Under the pieces are notes generated by a model, which saw nothing but the letters and a program-made list of their open reading frames with translations, searched no databases and was not told the DNA's origin. A stretch of 64,000 nucleotides of DNA from Halictus rubicundus (lineage: Eukaryota > Arthropoda > Insecta > Hymenoptera > Halictidae): the NCBI RefSeq assembly GCF_050948215.1, contig NW_027488709.1, forward strand, positions 434,001 to 498,000, in the 5' to 3' direction. This document shows, in pieces, positions 7,401-15,777 of the stretch; positions within the stretch are counted from its first letter, which is position 1, and each line of letters opens with the position of its first letter. The translations under genes were made by a program, and so were the position numbers.

Positions 7401-7747
7401 TCGCGCTGCCGACCGTGGTCGACCACATGGTCGACAGCGTGGGGTCGTGGAATGCGGTGGCCTCCTTCTGCGAGGAAGTTATCAAGCAGAAGGAGGCCGC
7501 CGAGCGGGCCCGGGAACGGGACCCGGGCTCCGCGAGGAGGGTGTGGGCGCGGGGACGACCCCCGCGCCGGCGTGTGCCCCCCACGAGGGGGGCGGTGAGG
7601 GATGGGAGGGCGTGGGGGTCTCCCCCGCGTCAACCATTGCCCCCGGGAGTGGGGGGCGGAGGGGGTTTGGCGCGGGGAGTATCCCCGCGTCCTGTTTCGC
7701 CCCCACCTGTGGGGGCGCTGAATTTGGGGGCCCGGGATGCGAGCTGA
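4403..7747 (+). CDS. ORF2, endonuclease and reverse transcriptase (A1)
   Basis: 1114 aa, open throughout. The N-terminal apurinic-like endonuclease shows ANLNH at about 15-19, GDLN with D132/N134, and SDH at 206-208; it would nick the telomere repeat. The RT shows PGPDG from 450, the YRPVCLL block, GFRRGRST, LDISNAF with D581, GVPQGSVLGP, and YADD at 670-673 whose Asp residues are the catalytic pair. A C-terminal finger C964-x2-C967-x8-H976-x4-C981 follows, then an Arg/Pro-rich tail. There is no RNase H. The protein would carry out target-primed reverse transcription of its own RNA. Length and domain order fit R1-clade telomere elements. The tail (PTRGAVRDGRAWG...) is shared with A4 only. Translation probably depends on reinitiation at the TAATG overlap. 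Confidence 0.94.
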   Translation: MAHTLRRSPLPVLQANLNHCRRAQDLMIQCLAEWGVGLAVATEPYRVPDHPHWSGDLDGSVAMWWDRHSASVPPCSVVERGRGMILVKWGGLLVVGCYNSPSCDSAELGLFLDRLGLMIAPYIAGPVLVLGDLNARSTTWGNPRTNARGGVLEDWAEGMELRLINRGSVPTCVRWNGWSIVDVTFATAAASRRVSNWRVLDGETLSDHCYVLMDVAVVSDPPLDTPLRRGTPSAPRWALKRLDGDLLRAVIIGSAWPSARERGVNEGAAWIRDTLQMICDVAMPRVQAQPPRKTVYWWSGELAELRCSAGRARRQYTRARRRHFLGGDAEPRVAELYREYRSAAVALKRAIAAAKARAWDELLLTLRDDPWGRPYKAVLGKLRPRASPVTERLDPELLGRVIDTLFPLAEEGRWVRAPGPTMGWSDEFRVTELELDRAVRELRAGGKKAPGPDGVPGSVMALAIEVLAPAFRSVMDASLRRGVFPTVWKQACLVLLHKEGKPAESPSAYRPVCLLDEAGKLFERIIAARLVEHLSRGGPDLSDSQYGFRRGRSTIDALERLRLLRERAVARGGVLMAVSLDISNAFNTLPWSEIMGALDHFQVPPYLREVVGDYLRDREVVFTGRYGMVYTRETHRGVPQGSVLGPLLWNLAYDAVLRVVLPPDTGVICYADDTLVYAEGEDWRRTRHLAEAALDCVVGRIRRMGLTVAAAKTEAIWLYGSSRSPRPPRGRDLWIRVAETSVAIGPRMRYLGLIIDGRWRFDGHFELLAPRLEKTAAALARLLPNVGGPDLNVRRLYVEVVRSIALYGAPVWHRALEASTPSRKLFERVRRRLALRVIRGYRTISTEAAGLLAVIPPFTVVAAERAKLYHIARSFRRPPGVELTREEEEELEGQNRQARTESLSEWRALLTPSTRPIVRALLPIFYIWCGRRGRLTFRLTQVLSGHGCFGEYLHRMGREPTAQCHHCGEDVDTARHTLEECPAWAGPRRVLRAAVGGWDLALPTVVDHMVDSVGSWNAVASFCEEVIKQKEAAERARERDPGSARRVWARGRPPRRRVPPTRGAVRDGRAWGSPPRQPLPPGVGGGGGLARGVSPRPVSPPPVGALNLGARDAS

Positions 7748-8342
7748 CCCGGGCCCCCGGGGGGGAGCGTAGCTCCCCCCGTGATTGGCCGACACCCCCC
7801 GGGATAGTTTCCCGGTTAGTGGGGGGTGTCGGTCCCCCCTCCCCCCGATAGGGGAGGGGGACCGTGGGGGGTTTTTGGGGAAAGGAAGGGTCGGGGCGTG
7901 CCGGATCGCGCCTCCGACGGCCCTTCCTTCCGGTGGCGGCGTCCTCTTGCTCTGGCCGGGGCTGGTTCCTTCGGGACACCGGCCCCGAGCGGGGTACGAG
8001 GACTCCGGGAGCTGTGGGTGGACCGAGCTGGGGCTCGGGAAGCCCAATCCGAAGGCTCCAGGGATGGGGACACCGGGCGGGTCCCTCCGCCCGGGGTCTT
8101 ATAGCGTAGGCAGTGGGGGAGGTTAACCCCTCCCCCGGGGCATGATGATAGCTGGGAGGTGTCCTGTTGAGTACTCGCGTGATCCAGGCACCTCCCGTGT
8201 AGCTTAGGTGGGCGTGAGGTTTTAGTGGGTAGTCTCCGGGGGCTCCGCCCTCGGGGAGAATCCCACATAACCCCGGCTTCCCCCAGGGAGTCGGGGTATG
8301 TATAAAACATTTCCTCACGATAAAAAAAAAAAAAAAAAAAAA
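7748..8342 (+). other. 3' UTR and poly(A) tail of A1
   Basis: No gene. It continues the hairpin row from the ORF2 end, then carries the conserved 3' module. The terminal hairpin is ACCCCGGCT (8270-8278) with AGTCGGGGT (8289-8297); relative to A0 one G-C pair is changed to G.U, so pairing is kept. CATTTCCTCACGAT and a 21-A tail follow. The GGCTCCGCCCTCGGGG stem is slightly changed from the usual form. Confidence 0.85.
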
Positions 8343-8850
8343 GGGTTAGGGTTAGGGTTAGGGTTAGGGTTAGGGTTAGGGTTAGGGTTAGGGTTAGGGT
8401 TAGGGTTAGGGTTAGGGTTAGGGTTAGGGTTAGGGTTAGGGTTAGGGTTAGGGTTAGGGTTAGGGTTAGGGTTAGGGTTAGGGTTAGGGTTAGGGTTAGG
8501 GTTAGGGTTAGGGTTAGGGTTAGGGTTAGGGTTAGGGTTAGGGTTAGGGTTAGGGTTAGGGTTAGGGTTAGGGTTAGGGTTAGGGTTAGGGTTAGGGTTA
8601 GGGTTAGGGTTAGGGTTAGGGTTAGGGTTAGGGTTAGGGTTAGGGTTAGGGTTAGGGTTAGGGTTAGGGTTAGGGTTAGGGTTAGGGTTAGGGTTAGGGT
8701 TAGGGTTAGGGTTAGGGTTAGGGTTAGGGTTAGGGTTAGGGTTAGGGTTAGGGTTAGGGTTAGGGTTAGGGTTAGGGTTAGGGTTAGGGTTAGGGTTAGG
8801 GTTAGGGTTAGGGTTAGGGTTAGGGTTAGGGTAGGGTTAGGGTTAGGGTA
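8343..8850 (+). repeat. TTAGGG telomeric array (about 85 units)
   Basis: Pure TTAGGG except for a TAGGG unit near 8829-8836 and the final GGGTA before A2. This is the only family A 5' junction not ending in GGGT. Confidence 0.97.
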
Positions 8851-9004
8851 GGGGACCAAGGGGATATGGGCTTAGTAGTGGTGATTCGGATCCACTGCTA
8901 GGTATACCACAGTGGTGGTGGTCATATCCCTAAAAATCCTCTACGCTCTACCTCCTCGTGGTGGTCCCTGGGAACACACATAGTTGTGTGTTGCTAACGG
9001 AGCG
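8851..9004 (+). ncRNA. HDV-like ribozyme at the 5' end of A2
   Basis: Same fold as in A1, with P1 beginning at G8851. One extra A lies in J1/2 and one P2 base is changed (CGCTCT for CGCTCC), giving a U.G pair. L3 TCCTCGT and J4/2 GCTAAC are unchanged. Confidence 0.82.
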
Positions 9005-9446
9005 AGGGGTATTCCGCGGGAAGTAGTCCCAATGATGTGTGAGGCGATGCCGGCGGGATCTTCGGATCCTGGCAGGGCCTCCCTTGCCGGTAAGGCTCAC
9101 ACGGAGAGATGAAAAACCGCGGAATGGGTCCTGCGATAACGACCGGGGAGGTCGCCGCAGGGCTCTTGCCGTAAACCGGTGGTCATGTTTTACCGGAACG
9201 GTGGTCTTGCCTTAACCGGCCGGGCCGCGAGGATGATAACCTCTATAAAAAATCCCCAACCCTAAGCTTCGGTGCGCGGTGAGAGGGTACGCCCTGGCAA
9301 CAGGGCGTGGCTGGTGGGGTACACCAGTCGCGAGCGCACCAACCACCACTGGATATCTGGCGCCTCCAGTGCGTATATAGCCTTACCCGGGTAGTGGGGG
9401 CTCTGCCCGGGTGGACCTCTTTTCCCGCCGCAATCGTGGGAATTTA
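9005..9446 (+). other. 5' UTR of A2 with a three-hairpin block
   Basis: No gene. It contains CGCCCTG (9290-9296)/CAGGGCG (9301-9307) closing a GCAA tetraloop, CTGGTG (9311-9316)/CACCAG (9322-9327), CACTGGA (9347-9353)/TCCAGTG (9365-9371), and ACCCGGG (9385-9391)/CCCGGGT (9406-9412) just before the ATG. The block recurs in A5-A8. A role in cap-independent initiation after ribozyme cleavage is possible but only inferred. Confidence 0.75.
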
Positions 9447-11624
9447 ATGGAGAACATAAAAATAAAAGATGAGTTTAAGGAGAGGGAACCGTACCCGGAA
9501 GCGGACGAGAAGGAGTTGGCAGGGCTGATGCCATTGCCGGCCCCGGTGGATCTGATGCCGCCTCCGGCACCGGTTCCCCGGGATCTCAGGCCTCGGCCTG
9601 GGAAGGGCACTCCGGTGCCCGAGCAGGAGGATGACGGGGGTTCGATCAGGTCGATCAGATCGATCAGATCGTCAAGATCGGCCAGTTCGACCCCCTCAAC
9701 CAGCGGTGCGGGAGTAAAGCGTCCGCTCACCCCGTCTCCGGGGAGAGCCTCGCCGACCCCAGCACCTGATAAGCGGGACAAGCGGGGGATAACTTTCTCC
9801 GAGCTCCCCCGCCCGGAGGTAAGAAGTCTGCTCCCCGGGGAGCTGACCGCTCTTCTCGTGGAGCTAGCCCGCGAGAACCGGGATATGGCTGAGAGGAGCC
9901 GGAACCTAAAAGGGACGTACGTCAAAGGGTTCCGCGACTCCTCCGACCTGATAGAGGACGTGGCGAACGAGATCGACCGCAGGGGCTTCCCGAGGGGATG
10001 CCCTGCGGTCGACTCAGATCCTCTCTCTCTCGCGGGCCCCGGGGAGGGATTTCTGAGGGAGCGTTGCGCGGCCCTGGAGAGGGAGTTGCGGGATACCCGT
10101 GGCTCCCTCGAAGCCATCAGGGAGGAGCTGATGGCTGTAAAGCGGCTGCGTGACGCTCCCCCCCCGCCGGCACCCGCTGCCGTTGTGGACACAGGGACGC
10201 CCGCATCAGACCTGATGGTCGAGATGCGGGCGCTTATGGAGGCGGGGCTGGCGTCCATTCGCCAGGAGATGCGGGGGGAGCTGCGGCGCGCAATCGCTGC
10301 CGTTGCCCCGGCTGCTGGGGCGCGTAAGGCCCCTCCAAAGCCGCCTCCCGCGCCCCTGGTGCCGTTGGCGCCATATCCTGCGCCCGCTCCGCCGACGCCT
10401 GCCCCTGCCCCTGCCCCGGGGACGGGGGACAGGAAGAAGAAGAAAAAGAAGAAGAAGGGGAAGAAGGCTGGGGAGGCTCCCCAGCCTCCGGTCGCCCGCC
10501 CGGTTCCGCCCCCTGCGCCTGCACCGGGTACCCCGGCTAAGCCGGGGTCCTGGGCGGAGGTGGTCGGGAGGCGGGCCATCTCCGCGGCCAAGGCCGCTGC
10601 TAAGGCCGCGGCTCAGGTGGCGGCAGCCGTCTCGGCTGGCGCCCCGAAGTCAAGGAGGGCCGCTGCCCCCGCCTCGAAGGGCGGGACAGCAGCGGCCAAG
10701 GTCAGGGCCCCGCCACGCTCTGCGGCAGTCACCCTGACTGTCCCGGAGGGGAGCGGGGCCTCCTATGAGGAGGCCATTAGGAGGGCCCGCCAGGGCGTCG
10801 ATTTAGACGCCCTCGGCATCGGGGCCCTCCATTGGAAGAGGGCGGTAACCGGGGGCCTCATTATTGAGGTCCCCGGTGCCGATGGGGGCCCCAAGGCCGA
10901 TGCCTTGGCCGCCAAGATGGCCGCCGTCCTGGGGGGGATGGACGTAAAGGTGTCCAGGCCCGTGAAGAAGGCGGAATTCCGCCTCACGGGCCTGGAGGTT
11001 TCCGTGACCCCCCAGGAGGTAGTGGAGGCGGTCTCTAAGGCCGGGGGCTGCACCGCCGAGTCCGTTAGGGTAGGGGAGCTTAAGGCTCCGCCCAGCGGGC
11101 TCGGCACCATATGGGTGCAGTGCCCGGCCGTGGCGGCCCTGGCTATCGAGAAGGCCGGAAAGATTCGCGTGGGGTGGTCCACCGCCCAGGTGGTTGTGCT
11201 GGCGGCTAGGCCGCTGCAGTGCTTCCGCTGCCTTGCCCTGGGGCATGTTCGGCAGCGGTGCACTGCGGAGGTCGACCGCAGCGGTCACTGCTACCGCTGC
11301 GGTGACGCCGCCCACCGGGCGGTGGATTGTAAGGCGCCGCCCCACTGCGTAGTATGCGCGGCCTTGGGGAGACCGGCGGGGCACAAGGCGGGGAGCAAAG
11401 CGTGCTCCCCGCCTCCCAAACAGAAGAAGGGCGCAAAGGGGGGCGGTGTGGCGCCCCCCCAAAGCGCGACGAAGGGGACTACCGGGGAGGCAGTAGCCGC
11501 CCCCACCACCTCCACTGAGACAGTGGAGATGGAGGCGGAGGCAGTCCCCAGCGGGGAGGGGGTCCCATGCCCCCCGCCACCCTCGTCGGTGGCTGAAAAG
11601 GGGAGACCGGCTGAAGCCAATTAA
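9447..11624 (+). CDS. ORF1, gag-like protein (A2)
   Basis: 725 aa from ATG 9447, the position aligned with other copies. The N-terminal part has a run of 9-bp repeats near 9640-9690 encoding Ser-Ile-Arg units, where other copies have different Ser-rich microrepeats. One coiled-coil module (aa about 200-232) is present, not two as in A1. A Pro/Ala region and a Lys-rich tract precede the conserved C-terminal fold. The three knuckles begin at C592 (CFRCLALGH, CYRCGDAAH, CVVCAALGRPAGH). The stop TAA at 11622-11624 overlaps the ORF2 start. It is the RNA-binding partner of the downstream RT. No breaks seen. Confidence 0.92.
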   Translation: MENIKIKDEFKEREPYPEADEKELAGLMPLPAPVDLMPPPAPVPRDLRPRPGKGTPVPEQEDDGGSIRSIRSIRSSRSASSTPSTSGAGVKRPLTPSPGRASPTPAPDKRDKRGITFSELPRPEVRSLLPGELTALLVELARENRDMAERSRNLKGTYVKGFRDSSDLIEDVANEIDRRGFPRGCPAVDSDPLSLAGPGEGFLRERCAALERELRDTRGSLEAIREELMAVKRLRDAPPPPAPAAVVDTGTPASDLMVEMRALMEAGLASIRQEMRGELRRAIAAVAPAAGARKAPPKPPPAPLVPLAPYPAPAPPTPAPAPAPGTGDRKKKKKKKKGKKAGEAPQPPVARPVPPPAPAPGTPAKPGSWAEVVGRRAISAAKAAAKAAAQVAAAVSAGAPKSRRAAAPASKGGTAAAKVRAPPRSAAVTLTVPEGSGASYEEAIRRARQGVDLDALGIGALHWKRAVTGGLIIEVPGADGGPKADALAAKMAAVLGGMDVKVSRPVKKAEFRLTGLEVSVTPQEVVEAVSKAGGCTAESVRVGELKAPPSGLGTIWVQCPAVAALAIEKAGKIRVGWSTAQVVVLAARPLQCFRCLALGHVRQRCTAEVDRSGHCYRCGDAAHRAVDCKAPPHCVVCAALGRPAGHKAGSKACSPPPKQKKGAKGGGVAPPQSATKGTTGEAVAAPTTSTETVEMEAEAVPSGEGVPCPPPPSSVAEKGRPAEAN

Positions 11625-14600
11625 TGGCCACGTCCAGCCGGTCCCCCCAGTTGGTAGTCCAGGCCAACCTCAACCACTGCTGCCGGGCGCAGGACCTGAT
11701 GGTCCAGTGCCTGGAGGAGTGGGGGGTTGGCCTGGCCGTCGCCACGGAGCCGTACAGAGTCCCGGACCATCCACACTGGTCCGGGGACGATGACGGCTCC
11801 GTGGCGGTGTGGTGGCGTCGCCACTCGGCGACTGTGCCCCCCTGCTCCGTGGTCGAACGGGGCAGGGGGATGGTTATGGTTAAATGGGGAAGACTTTTGG
11901 TCGTGGGGTGCTACAACTCACCCAGTTGTGACTCCGCCGAACTCGGGAGGTTTCTGGACCGGCTGGGGCTAATGATAGCCCCGTATATAGCCGGTCCAGT
12001 GTTGGTCCTGGGGGACCTCAATGCGAGGTCCACCACCTGGGGTAACCCCGGGACCAACGCCCGAGGCGGAGTCCTGGAAGACTGGGCGGAGGGGATGGAG
12101 CTCCGGTTGCTAAACCGGGGCTCCGTGCCTACGTGCGTGAGGTGGAATGGCTGGTCAATTGTGGACGTGTCGTTCGCGACAGCCGCCGCCTCACGCCGTG
12201 TGTCCAATTGGCGGGTCTGGAGTGGAGAGACCCTGTCTGACCACAGCTACGTCTTGATGGACGTGGCTGTGGTCTCGGACTCGCCATTGGACACGCCCCT
12301 CCGACGTGGCACCCCGTCAGCGCCCAGATGGGCGCTGAAACGACTAGACGGGGACCTCCTGAGGGCCGTGATAATTGGCTCCGCCTGGCCTTCGACCAGG
12401 GAGCGCGGGGTAAATGAGGGGGCGACTTGGATCCGGGGCACGTTGCAGATGATCTGCGACGCGGCGATGCCCCGGGTCCGAGCTCAGCCCCCGAGAAAGT
12501 CTGTCTACTGGTGGTCGGGGGAGCTGGCCGAACTTCGCAGTTCGGCCGGCCGAGCCCGCCGCCAGTACACCCGCGCCCGTCGCCGCCGTTTCCTGGGCGG
12601 CGACGCGGAGCCGAGGGTCGCCGAGCTGTACAGGGAGTACAGATCGGCGGCCGTGGCCCTCAAGCGTGCGATTGCCGCTGCTAAGGCCAAGGCCTGGAAT
12701 GAGCTCCTGCTCACCCTCCGTGATGATCCGTGGGGACGCCCGTATAAGGCGGTGCTTGGGAAGCTCCGCCCCTGGGCGTCCCCGGTCACGGAGCGGTTGG
12801 ACCCGGAACTTCTGGGGCGTGTCGTTGACACCCTCTTCCCCCCTGGTGATGGGAATGAGGGGAGGAGGGAACGCGCCCCGGATCCGACCATGGAATGGTC
12901 GGACGAGTTCCGGGTCACTGAGTGGGAGCTGTACCAGGCCGTCCGGGAGCTCCGGGCCAGGGGCAAGAAGGCCCCTGGCCCCGATGGGGTTCCCGGTGGT
13001 ATAATGGCCTTAGCTATGGAGGTCCTCGCCCCGGCGTTCAGGAGCGTCATGGACGCGAGCCTGCGCCGGGGAGTCTTCCCCAAGGATTGGAAAGAAGCGT
13101 GCCTGGTTCTCCTCCAAAAGGAGGGGAAGCCCGCAGAGTCTCCCTCTGCATACCGGCCGGTGTGTTTACTCGACGAGGCGGGCAAGCTATTCGAAAGAAT
13201 AATTGCCGCCCGCCTCGTCGAGCATCTGTCGCGGGGTGGTCCCGACCTGAGCGACAGCCAGTATGGATTCCGGAGGGGGCGCTCCACAATTGACGCCCTG
13301 GAGCGTCTGCGCCTCCTCCGTGAACGGGCTGTCGCTCGGGGCAGGGCGTTGGTGGCGGTGTCGTTAGACATATCTAACGCCTTCAACGCCCTGCCCTGGA
13401 AGGAGATAGTGGGGGCGATGGAACATTTCCAGGTGCCCCCCTATCTCCGGGAGGTGGTCGGCGACTATCTCCGCGACAGGAAGGTGATGTTTACCGGCCG
13501 GTATAACATCGTCTACACGAGGGAGACGCACCGCGGCGTTCCACAGGGGTCGGTCCTCGGACCGCTCCTGTGGAACTTGGCATATGACGCGGTGCTGCGG
13601 GTTGTCCTCCCCCCGGATACGGGTGTCATCTGCTATGCAGATGACACCCTGGTTTATGCCGAGGGGGAGGACTGGAGGAGAACCAGGCACCTGTGCGAGG
13701 CCGCCCTGGACCGCGTGGTCGGACGAATCCGGAGGATGGGGTTGACCGTGGCCGCCGCAAAGACCGAGGCGATCTGGATGTACGGATCGCCTCGGCCGCG
13801 GCGGCTACCCCATGGTCAGGACCTCCGGATTCGCGTCGCTGAAACCTCCGTCGAGATCGGGCCCAGGATGAGGTACCTGGGCCTGGTCATAGACGGCCGC
13901 TGGCGATTCGAAGAACACTTCGAGCTCCTCGCCCCCCGACTAGAGAGGACGGCAGCCGCATTGGCGCGGCTGCTGCCGAATGTCGGGGGGCCGGATTTGA
14001 AAGTGCGCCGCCTCTATACGGAGGTGGTGCGGTCTATAGCCCTGTATGGGGCCCCCGTATGGCACCGCTCGCTCGAGGCCAGCACGCCTAGCCGCAAACT
14101 CTTCGAAAGAGTGCGGCGGCGGCTGGCCTTGCGGGTCATACGGGGGTACCGCACCATCTCCACCGAGGCGGCGGGACTCCTCGCCGTGATTCCACCCTTC
14201 ACTGTGGTGGCGGCGGAGCGGGCGAAGCTATACCACATCGCCCGCTCCTTCCGCCGCCCGCCGGGGGTGGAACTCACGCGCGAGGAGGAGGAGGAGCTCG
14301 AGGGCCAGAATCGCCAGGCCCGGACGGAAAGTTTATCGGAGTGGAGGGCGATGCTAACGCCCTCCACACGTCCGATTGTCCGGGCCCTCCTGCCCATATT
14401 TTATATATGGTGCAGGAGGCGGGGAAGGTTGACCTTCCGCCTCACGCAGGTGCTCTCCGGCCACGGTTGCTTCGGAGAGTACCTGCATAGAATGGGGCGG
14501 GAGCCGACTGCGCGGTGCCACCACTGCGGCGAAGATGTCGACACGGCGCGGCACACTCTGGAGGAGTGCCCAGCTTGGGCTGAGCCGCGCCGTGTCCTTA

Positions 14601-14971
14601 GAGCCGCGGTGGAAGGGTGGGACCTCTCGCTGTCGACCGTGGTCGACCACATGGTCGACAGCGTGAGGTCGTGGAAGGCGGTGGCCTCCTTCTGCGATGA
14701 TGTGATCAAGCAGAAGGAGGCCGCCGAGCGGGCCCGGGAACGGGACCCGGGCTCCGCGAGGCGTATTTGGGCGCGGGGACGACCCCCGCGCCGACGTGTG
14801 CCCCCCAGTAGGGGGGCGGAGAGGGTAGGGAGGGCGCGGGGGTCTCCCCCGCGTCAACGTGTGCCCCCGGTTGTGGGGGGCGGAGTGGGGCTGGCGCGGG
14901 GAGTTTCCCCGCGCCCTGTTACGCCCCCACAACTGGGGGCGGTGTACTTGGGGGCCCGGGGTGTGAGCTGA
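11624..14971 (+). CDS. ORF2, endonuclease and reverse transcriptase (A2)
   Basis: 1115 aa and complete. Endonuclease landmarks are GDLNARSTTWG and SDHSYVLMDV. RT landmarks are KKAPGPDGVPG, LDISNAFNALPW, GVPQGSVLGPLLWNLAYD, and YADD at 671-674. The C-terminal CCHC finger reads CHHCGEDVDTARH. Relative to A3, A5 and A7 it has a short insertion before the RT (GDGNEGRRERAPDP, shared in form with A4), and EEHFELL instead of DGHFELL. These mark it as a distinct subfamily. All catalytic residues are present. Start by overlap with the ORF1 stop. Confidence 0.94.
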   Translation: MATSSRSPQLVVQANLNHCCRAQDLMVQCLEEWGVGLAVATEPYRVPDHPHWSGDDDGSVAVWWRRHSATVPPCSVVERGRGMVMVKWGRLLVVGCYNSPSCDSAELGRFLDRLGLMIAPYIAGPVLVLGDLNARSTTWGNPGTNARGGVLEDWAEGMELRLLNRGSVPTCVRWNGWSIVDVSFATAAASRRVSNWRVWSGETLSDHSYVLMDVAVVSDSPLDTPLRRGTPSAPRWALKRLDGDLLRAVIIGSAWPSTRERGVNEGATWIRGTLQMICDAAMPRVRAQPPRKSVYWWSGELAELRSSAGRARRQYTRARRRRFLGGDAEPRVAELYREYRSAAVALKRAIAAAKAKAWNELLLTLRDDPWGRPYKAVLGKLRPWASPVTERLDPELLGRVVDTLFPPGDGNEGRRERAPDPTMEWSDEFRVTEWELYQAVRELRARGKKAPGPDGVPGGIMALAMEVLAPAFRSVMDASLRRGVFPKDWKEACLVLLQKEGKPAESPSAYRPVCLLDEAGKLFERIIAARLVEHLSRGGPDLSDSQYGFRRGRSTIDALERLRLLRERAVARGRALVAVSLDISNAFNALPWKEIVGAMEHFQVPPYLREVVGDYLRDRKVMFTGRYNIVYTRETHRGVPQGSVLGPLLWNLAYDAVLRVVLPPDTGVICYADDTLVYAEGEDWRRTRHLCEAALDRVVGRIRRMGLTVAAAKTEAIWMYGSPRPRRLPHGQDLRIRVAETSVEIGPRMRYLGLVIDGRWRFEEHFELLAPRLERTAAALARLLPNVGGPDLKVRRLYTEVVRSIALYGAPVWHRSLEASTPSRKLFERVRRRLALRVIRGYRTISTEAAGLLAVIPPFTVVAAERAKLYHIARSFRRPPGVELTREEEEELEGQNRQARTESLSEWRAMLTPSTRPIVRALLPIFYIWCRRRGRLTFRLTQVLSGHGCFGEYLHRMGREPTARCHHCGEDVDTARHTLEECPAWAEPRRVLRAAVEGWDLSLSTVVDHMVDSVRSWKAVASFCDDVIKQKEAAERARERDPGSARRIWARGRPPRRRVPPSRGAERVGRARGSPPRQRVPPVVGGGVGLARGVSPRPVTPPQLGAVYLGARGVS

Positions 14972-15574
14972 CCCGGGCCCCCGGGGGGGAGCATAGCTCC
15001 CCCCGTGATAGGCCGACACCCCCCGGGTTAGTTTCCCGGTGTAGGGGGGTGTCGGTCCGTCCCTCCCCGATTGGGGAGGGGGATCCGTGGGGGGTATTGG
15101 GTGAGGAAGGGTCGGGGCGTGCCGGATCACGCCTCCGACGGCCCTTCCTTCCGGTGGCGGCGTCTTCTTGTCTCGGCCGGGGCTGGTTCCTTCGGGACAC
15201 CGGCCCCGAGCGGGACACGAAGACTCCGGGAGCTGTGGGTGGACCGAGCTGGGGCTCGGGAAGCCCAATCCGAAGGCTCCAGGGATGGGGACACCGGGCG
15301 GGTCCCTCCGCCCGGGGTCTTATAGCGTAGGCAGTGGGGGAGGTTAACCCCTCCCCCGGGGTGGCATGTATTAGCTGGGAGGTGTCCTGTTGAGTACTCG
15401 CGTGATCCAGGCACCTCCCATGTAGCTTAGGTGGGCGTGAGGTTTTAGTGGGTAGTCTCCGGGGGCTCCGCCCCACGGAGAGAATCCCACATAACCCCGG
15501 CTTCCCCCAGGGAGTCGGGGTATGTATAAAACATTTCCTCACGATAAATAAAAAAAAAAAAAAAAAAAAAAAAA
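14972..15574 (+). other. 3' UTR and A-rich tail of A2
   Basis: No gene. It holds the stop-loop hairpin, GGGGGGAGC/GCTCCCCCC, the GACACCCCCC/GGGGGGTGTC stem, the cap-proximal repeats of the family and the terminal hairpin. The tail is AAA-T-A25. Confidence 0.85.
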
Positions 15575-15777
15575 GGGTTAGGGTTAGGGTTAGGGTTAGG
15601 GTTAGGGTTAGGGTTAGGGTTAGGGTTAGGGTTAGGGTTAGGGTTAGGGTTAGGGTTAGGGTTAGGGTTAGGGTTAGGGTTAGGGTTAGGGTTAGGGTTA
15701 GGGTTAGGGTTAGGGTTAGGGTTAGGGTTAGGGTTAGGGTTAGGGTTAGGGTTAGGGTTAGGGTTAGGGTTAGGGTT
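15575..15777 (+). repeat. TTAGGG telomeric array (about 34 units)
   Basis: Pure TTAGGG, ending in GGGTT at the 5' junction of a family B copy. Confidence 0.97.

Larger units (their letters stand above)
1527..8342 (+). mobile_element. Family A (SART-like) element copy A1, full length
   Basis: A complete R1-clade telomere-specific element of 6816 bp: 5' ribozyme, 606-bp 5' UTR, ORF1, ORF2 overlapping by TAATG, 3' UTR and a 21-A tail (8322-8342). Both ORFs are open, so the copy may be autonomous. It differs from the other copies in the distal 5' UTR (about 1915-2065), in an internal duplication in ORF1, and in its ORF2 tail, which it shares only with A4. Confidence 0.95.
8851..15574 (+). mobile_element. 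Family A element copy A2, full length
   Basis: 6724 bp with the 5' ribozyme, both ORFs open and an A-rich tail at 15546-15574 that contains a single T (AAATAAA...). It is potentially autonomous. The ORF2 body resembles A4; the ORF1 middle resembles A8. Confidence 0.95.

Noticed and set aside
4403..7747. RNase H domain in ORF2
   Set aside because: No D-E-D-type motif region lies between the RT and the CCHC finger; the length is filled by thumb and finger sequence as in other R1-clade elements.
7130..8047. Antisense Pro/Arg-rich frames over the ORF2 end and 3' UTR
   Set aside because: They are the complement of the hairpin row and inherit its openness; no motif.
8343..8850. Long open frames coding Gly-Leu, Arg-Val, Thr-Leu or Asn-Pro repeats over the telomere arrays
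   Set aside because: A TTAGGG array has no stop in several frames; these are artefacts of the repeat, not genes.
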